Assembly (NCBI GenBank): GCA_934524985.1
Contig: CAKSYT010000003.1
Span: 1-64,000 of the forward strand
Reading direction: 5' to 3'
Length of the DNA stretch: 64,000 nt
DNA from: an uncultured Faecalibacterium sp.
GTDB taxonomy: Bacteria; Bacillota; Clostridia; Oscillospirales; Ruminococcaceae
The notes beneath the pieces were generated by a model, which did not search any database, was not told where the DNA came from, and worked only from the letters and a program-made list of their open reading frames with translations. Both the position numbers and the translations under genes were made by a program. Positions 60,720 to 64,000 of this stretch are shown here, piece after piece. Position 1 is the stretch's first letter, and every line of letters begins with the position of its first letter.

Positions 60720-60988
60720 TAAAGGGCAATGGAGTATAGCCCTCTATTTGCGAGGACTGCAAGTAGAAGGCTGTTGTTTTGCTTCGGATATTCTAATTAA
60801 AGGTCAATCTTCCAATCTGCCGTGGTCGCAACCGAACGCAAGGTAATGCTCAATTTCACCACCCAGCACAAGCTGGGCGCGCCCCAAAGATTTATTGTGA
60901 CAAACAATTTTTTGTGCTTCACACAATTTGGTAATGAGTATATTGCGCATCGTGGAGAATTTCAAATGTTGTTTTGCTCTCGATTAAC

Positions 60989-61216
60989 ATGCAACGTAAA
61001 ATGCGTTACAATACCAATGATTTTTACCAGTGCCTGACCCTGTTCAAGGAACTGGAGCAGAAGCAGACCCAGCAGCAAAGCCGTGGCCGAAGGATCAACG
61101 CCATGGATGCCCGCTTTTACCAGATGGTAGAGCGTGTCCTACGGGAGGAGCTGGCGGTGTCCTTTGGGGAGTCGCAGCAGGAAGCAGGCAGACGGCTGCT
61201 GGAAGTTTTGAGCTAA
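60989..61216 (+). pseudogene. Fragment of a hypothetical gene
   Basis: From about 61020 the frame is GC-rich and looks coding (CLTLFKELEQKQTQQQ...VERVLREELAVSFGESQQ). The start region is AT-rich and lacks a ribosome site, so this is probably the 3' end of a truncated gene. The family is not recognised. Confidence 0.4.
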
Positions 61217-61400
61217 AGTTACATGGTGATTTTTACCCAAAAATGCCAAGGTTTTTTGCATAAGGGGCGTTTGCTGCGGATTGGTGCGCTGGGCCACAGG
61301 CGGCTTGCAGAAAACATCTTCTCCCAGCAGATATTGCATCTGCCCCGGACCTGTGATACCATACAGGTGACTGAAATAACACAGACGGAGGAATTTTTCC

Positions 61401-61877
61401 ATGATCTACGATACCCTGAACAACCTGCCCAACTATCTGGGCGTAAGCGACAATCTGGACACCGTGATCGAGTACATCATGGCGCGGGATATCACCACCC
61501 TGCCTGCCGGGCGCACCCGCATTGATGGGGACAAGGCGGTGGTCACCGTGAGCACCGTCACGCCCCAGACCTCCGACAAGGCACTGTTCCAGCGCCACGA
61601 CAACCACATCACGCTGGAGACCGATTTGGACGGCAGCGAGCTGTTTGAGGTGAGCCTTGCCGAGCTGACCCCCACCAAGCCCACCGATGAAGCCGCCGAC
61701 ACTACCGTAGGCACTGCCGGTACCAGCATTGCCGGAATGCTGTGCGAGGGACGCTTTGCCCTGTATCTGGCGGGGGAACCGTATAAATCCGGTCTGAAGG
61801 CGCAGGGCTGCGGCAAGCTGAAAAAAGCCGTGTTCAGCATTGAGCTGGACCCGGACGAGGAAGAAACGGAAGAATAA
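61401..61877 (+). CDS. YhcH/YjgK/YiaL (EbgC-like) family protein
   Basis: A 158-residue cupin-like protein. TRIDGDKAVVTVSTVTPQ, LFQRHDNHITLETDLDGSELFEV and a C-terminal FALYLAGEPYKSG segment follow the DUF386 pattern. His and Glu residues in HDNHITLE are the typical metal/sugar site. Family members act as sugar anomerases or beta-galactosidase accessory subunits. The start has CGGAGGAA upstream. A small membrane/coiled-coil protein gene follows after 19 bp. Confidence 0.88.
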   Translation: MIYDTLNNLPNYLGVSDNLDTVIEYIMARDITTLPAGRTRIDGDKAVVTVSTVTPQTSDKALFQRHDNHITLETDLDGSELFEVSLAELTPTKPTDEAADTTVGTAGTSIAGMLCEGRFALYLAGEPYKSGLKAQGCGKLKKAVFSIELDPDEEETEE

Positions 61878-61896
61878 CCGAAAGGAGACTTTCTGT

Positions 61897-62136
61897 ATGG
61901 GATTTTTTGCTGTACTGGCTGCAAGCTTGTTTGCCGTGTTTCTCTTTACCGTGTTCGGCGGCTATTCGCTGCTGCTCTGGTGTCGGCAATCCCTGTGGAT
62001 GGTCGTTCCTCCCGCGCTGGTGCTGGCCGTTCTGGTCTGGACATTTTTGAAAATGGACGATAAGATCACCGCCCTGCAAAAGCGGGTGGACGAGCTGGAA
62101 GCCGCACAGAAAAACGCAGAAAAAAACGAGGAATAA
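61897..62136 (+). CDS. Small membrane protein with coiled-coil tail
   Basis: A 79-residue protein. Two hydrophobic stretches (about 3-27 and 34-50) are followed by a coiled coil (DKITALQKRVDELEAAQKNAEKNEE). The start at 61897 follows AAAGGAGA. It is co-directional with the YhcH-like gene. No family is recognised. Confidence 0.7.
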   Translation: MGFFAVLAASLFAVFLFTVFGGYSLLLWCRQSLWMVVPPALVLAVLVWTFLKMDDKITALQKRVDELEAAQKNAEKNEE

Positions 62137-62142
62137 TAAAGC

Positions 62143-62191
62143 GCCGCCCTTCGCAGAAAAACTTCTCTGTGAAGGGCGGCACTGCTTTTTG
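62143..62191. terminator. Bidirectional terminator
   Basis: GCCGCCCTTC / GAAGGGCGGC stem with TTTTT beyond on the plus strand, between convergent genes. Confidence 0.8.
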
Positions 62192-62218
62192 AACACTTTC
62201 ACGTTGGCCTGCCGGTGG

Positions 62219-63535
62219 TTACAGATTGAGTAGGACGTTCACCCGGAAGATTTGCTCCTCGGTTTCCAGATGCAGACTGCCGTTGTATTTGTGTACTACC
62301 GTCTCGGCAGAGACCAACCCGATGCCGGTGCCCTCGTGCTTGGTGGAATGCAGGATGCCCTGCTGCTTTTTCAGCACGCCATCGTAACGGTTCTCCACCA
62401 CAAGCCCCAGCATGGCGGGGCTGAGCATCTGCGCCATCACCTGCACCCGGCGCTGCTCCGGCGGCAGCTTCTGGTTGGCGTGCAGGGCGTTTTCCAGCAG
62501 ATTGCCCAGAATGGTGCACAGGTCGGCCTCCGGCATGGGCAGCTGCCGGGGCAGTACCAGCTTCCACTCCACAGGGACGCCCTGCTGCCCGGCGGCATGG
62601 TCGTAATATCCGGCCAGTGCATCTACGGCGGCGTTGGCGCACAGGGTGGGGCGGTGCTCGCTAAGCTCGCTTTCGTACTGGTGCAGATAGCTTTTCAGCT
62701 CCGCAAGCTGCCCGGTCTCGGTCAGTCCGGCGATCACATGCAGATGCTGCCGGAAATCGTGCCGCAGACGGCGGGTGTTGTCCAGATAGGTCTGTAACTC
62801 CATATATCGGCGGGATTCCATGGCCAGCAGTTGGTTTTCCCGGTTCAGCCGGGCGTTGCGGGTGAACTCCCGGGCAACGCGGTACATCTCGTACAGCAGC
62901 AGAAAGATGCCGAACAGCGAGATGGACACCGCCAGCACTGAGATGATCTTCAGTCGTCCGACCAGCACTACGGCGGGGTCCAGCGGCATACAGTACACCA
63001 GAAAAACGGCGTAGATGGCGGGCAGCGGCCATGCGGACTGCCAGAAGGCTTCGCCGCTGTACTCCCGCAGCAGCCACCGGCTCCACTGCACGGCGGTGAA
63101 CCAGAACAGCACGGTGAGCACCGCTGCCAAGCCCAGCCGCAGCAGCGCCGTGGAGGCAAGGCAGGCAGTCTGTGGGTTGGAGTTCTCGGCCCGGGCGTTG
63201 AGCACCATCGACAGCAGGGAACACACCGCCATCATCACGGCAGAGATGGAAAACAGAAACGCGGTCTGGCTTACGGTCACTTCCGGCGTTACCCGCCAGC
63301 GCAGCAGCCAGAAGGAGACCAGCACGATAACGGGCAGAAAAGTATTGCTGCTCAGCCCGAGCACGGTGCACAGAGCGGCGCACCCGATGCACAGCAGGGT
63401 GATGCACCCGGCGGCGATGCAGGCGGTGCGCTTAGGGGTGCGCAGCTTTTCCCATAGGGATGCCAGACACAGAAACGCGCTGGGATACAGCAGCGCAAAA
63501 TCCAGAAAATAACGGCCGAACAGGGCAAGTTCCAT
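62219..63535 (-). CDS. GHKL (AgrC-type) sensor histidine kinase
   Basis: A 438-residue membrane kinase. About six membrane helices (10-215) are followed by a coiled coil and the kinase core. The phosphoacceptor region is TRRLRHDFRQHLHVIAGL (His in RHDFRQH), the N-box is LGNLLENALHANQ, and the G-box is GTGIGLVSAE. This is the HPK10 type that senses peptides in agr-like systems, but no peptide-precursor gene is visible. The start at 63535 is preferred over 63556 on similarity to related proteins. It is 17 bp downstream of its LytTR regulator. Confidence 0.9.
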   Translation of the reverse strand: MELALFGRYFLDFALLYPSAFLCLASLWEKLRTPKRTACIAAGCITLLCIGCAALCTVLGLSSNTFLPVIVLVSFWLLRWRVTPEVTVSQTAFLFSISAVMMAVCSLLSMVLNARAENSNPQTACLASTALLRLGLAAVLTVLFWFTAVQWSRWLLREYSGEAFWQSAWPLPAIYAVFLVYCMPLDPAVVLVGRLKIISVLAVSISLFGIFLLLYEMYRVAREFTRNARLNRENQLLAMESRRYMELQTYLDNTRRLRHDFRQHLHVIAGLTETGQLAELKSYLHQYESELSEHRPTLCANAAVDALAGYYDHAAGQQGVPVEWKLVLPRQLPMPEADLCTILGNLLENALHANQKLPPEQRRVQVMAQMLSPAMLGLVVENRYDGVLKKQQGILHSTKHEGTGIGLVSAETVVHKYNGSLHLETEEQIFRVNVLLNL

Positions 63536-63552
63536 GGCGGCTGCTCCTTTCC

Positions 63553-64000
63553 TCAATGCAGCTCCTGCCGCATGTGGCGGAACTGGTATTGTGTAAAGCG
63601 GGCAAGCAGGGCGGTTTTATCCTTTTGCCGTACCGGCAGGCGTGTGCCGTCCAGGATCTCAATGCAGTCCTCCCCGAACCGCAGCACCTTGTCCATGTTG
63701 ATGATAACGCCCCGGTTGCAGCTCATAAAGTTGTCCTGCGCGGTAAGCTTTTCTTCGATCTGCGCAAAGCTGCACATGGCGCGGTACTCGCCCTCCTCGG
63801 TGGTGATCAGGACGTAGTGGTTCCGGGCAATGGCGTACAGAATCTTGCGCAGCGGCAGCTGGATGCTCTGGCGGGAAATGCGGATCTCCAGCTCCGGCTC
63901 CTTACAGTGCAGCGCCCGCCGCAGCTCGGCGATAAGGTGCTCGAATTTTTCCTCCTGATAGGGCTTGAGCAGGTAATCGAAGGGGTGCACCGGAAAGGCG
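63553..64000 (-). CDS. LytTR-family response regulator (C-terminal part, runs off window)
   Basis: At least 148 residues of a regulator whose N-terminus lies beyond the right edge. The end of a receiver domain is visible (A-F-P-V-H-P-F-D-Y-L-L-K-P, with the conserved Lys). A full LytTR DNA-binding domain follows (ISRQSIQLPLRKILYAIARN, FMSCNRGVIINMDKVLRF). It is upstream of the GHKL kinase gene, forming an agr/vir-like two-component pair. Confidence 0.9.
   Translation of the reverse strand, partial: AFPVHPFDYLLKPYQEEKFEHLIAELRRALHCKEPELEIRISRQSIQLPLRKILYAIARNHYVLITTEEGEYRAMCSFAQIEEKLTAQDNFMSCNRGVIINMDKVLRFGEDCIEILDGTRLPVRQKDKTALLARFTQYQFRHMRQELH

Noticed and set aside
60822..61037. A 71-codon frame
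   Set aside because: No ribosome site, mixed composition and no motif; it overlaps the better-supported fragment at 60989-61216.

Overview
The window looks like the chromosome of a gut Clostridia bacterium, most probably Faecalibacterium or a close Oscillospiraceae relative. The host genes are GC-rich with short operons. They include an LL-diaminopimelate aminotransferase route to lysine, an archaeal/eukaryotic-type prolyl-tRNA synthetase, two tandem phosphofructokinases with the PPi-type PKTIDND motif, and a GH112 galactosyl-N-acetylhexosamine phosphorylase with its own sugar ABC importer. The species assignment is inference from gene content.

Layout. 1-5.2 kb: sugar ABC transporter operon ending in gnpA (mucin or milk-glycan disaccharide phosphorolysis). 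5.2-7.4 kb: an eroded island with a restriction-subunit tail, a truncated nucleotidyltransferase and a decayed serine recombinase. 7.4-15 kb: housekeeping genes (glycerate 2-kinase, SPFH protein, an atypical response regulator, ogt, sirtuin, D-2-hydroxyacid dehydrogenase, flavodoxin). 15.2-18 kb: an M15 peptidase and the 3' half of a large SpoIID-like/peptidoglycan-binding gene.

18-43 kb is a nested mobile region. The outer unit (about 17988-43030) splits the SpoIID-like gene, whose 5' half lies at 43028-43585. A large serine recombinase sits 44 bp from the right junction. Inside it, an 18.9-kb integrative mobilizable element (19218-38078) is bounded by a 16-bp direct repeat that encodes the P-loop of a low-molecular-weight protein tyrosine phosphatase gene. 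This inner element carries int, xis, a VirE-like ATPase, a relaxase and a 1.3-kb array of about twenty divergent inverted repeats. Its defence-like cargo is RhuM plus a PD-(D/E)XK protein, a methylase plus GIY-YIG/helicase pair, and a NACHT ATPase broken by one base in a homopolymer. The inner element rebuilds the phosphatase gene and supplies a new promoter for it.

43.6-64 kb returns to host genes: a TlpA/4Fe-4S/CXXC redox operon divergent from a two-component system, an aldose epimerase, a probable small RNA, proS, acpP, dapF, dapL, a GntR-controlled ABC exporter, an SGNH hydrolase, the two phosphofructokinases, tRNA-Tyr with duplicated 3'-end fragments, small remnants, a YhcH/YjgK-family protein, and a GHKL kinase/LytTR regulator pair that runs off the right edge. 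All calls come from reading the sequence; no database search was possible.
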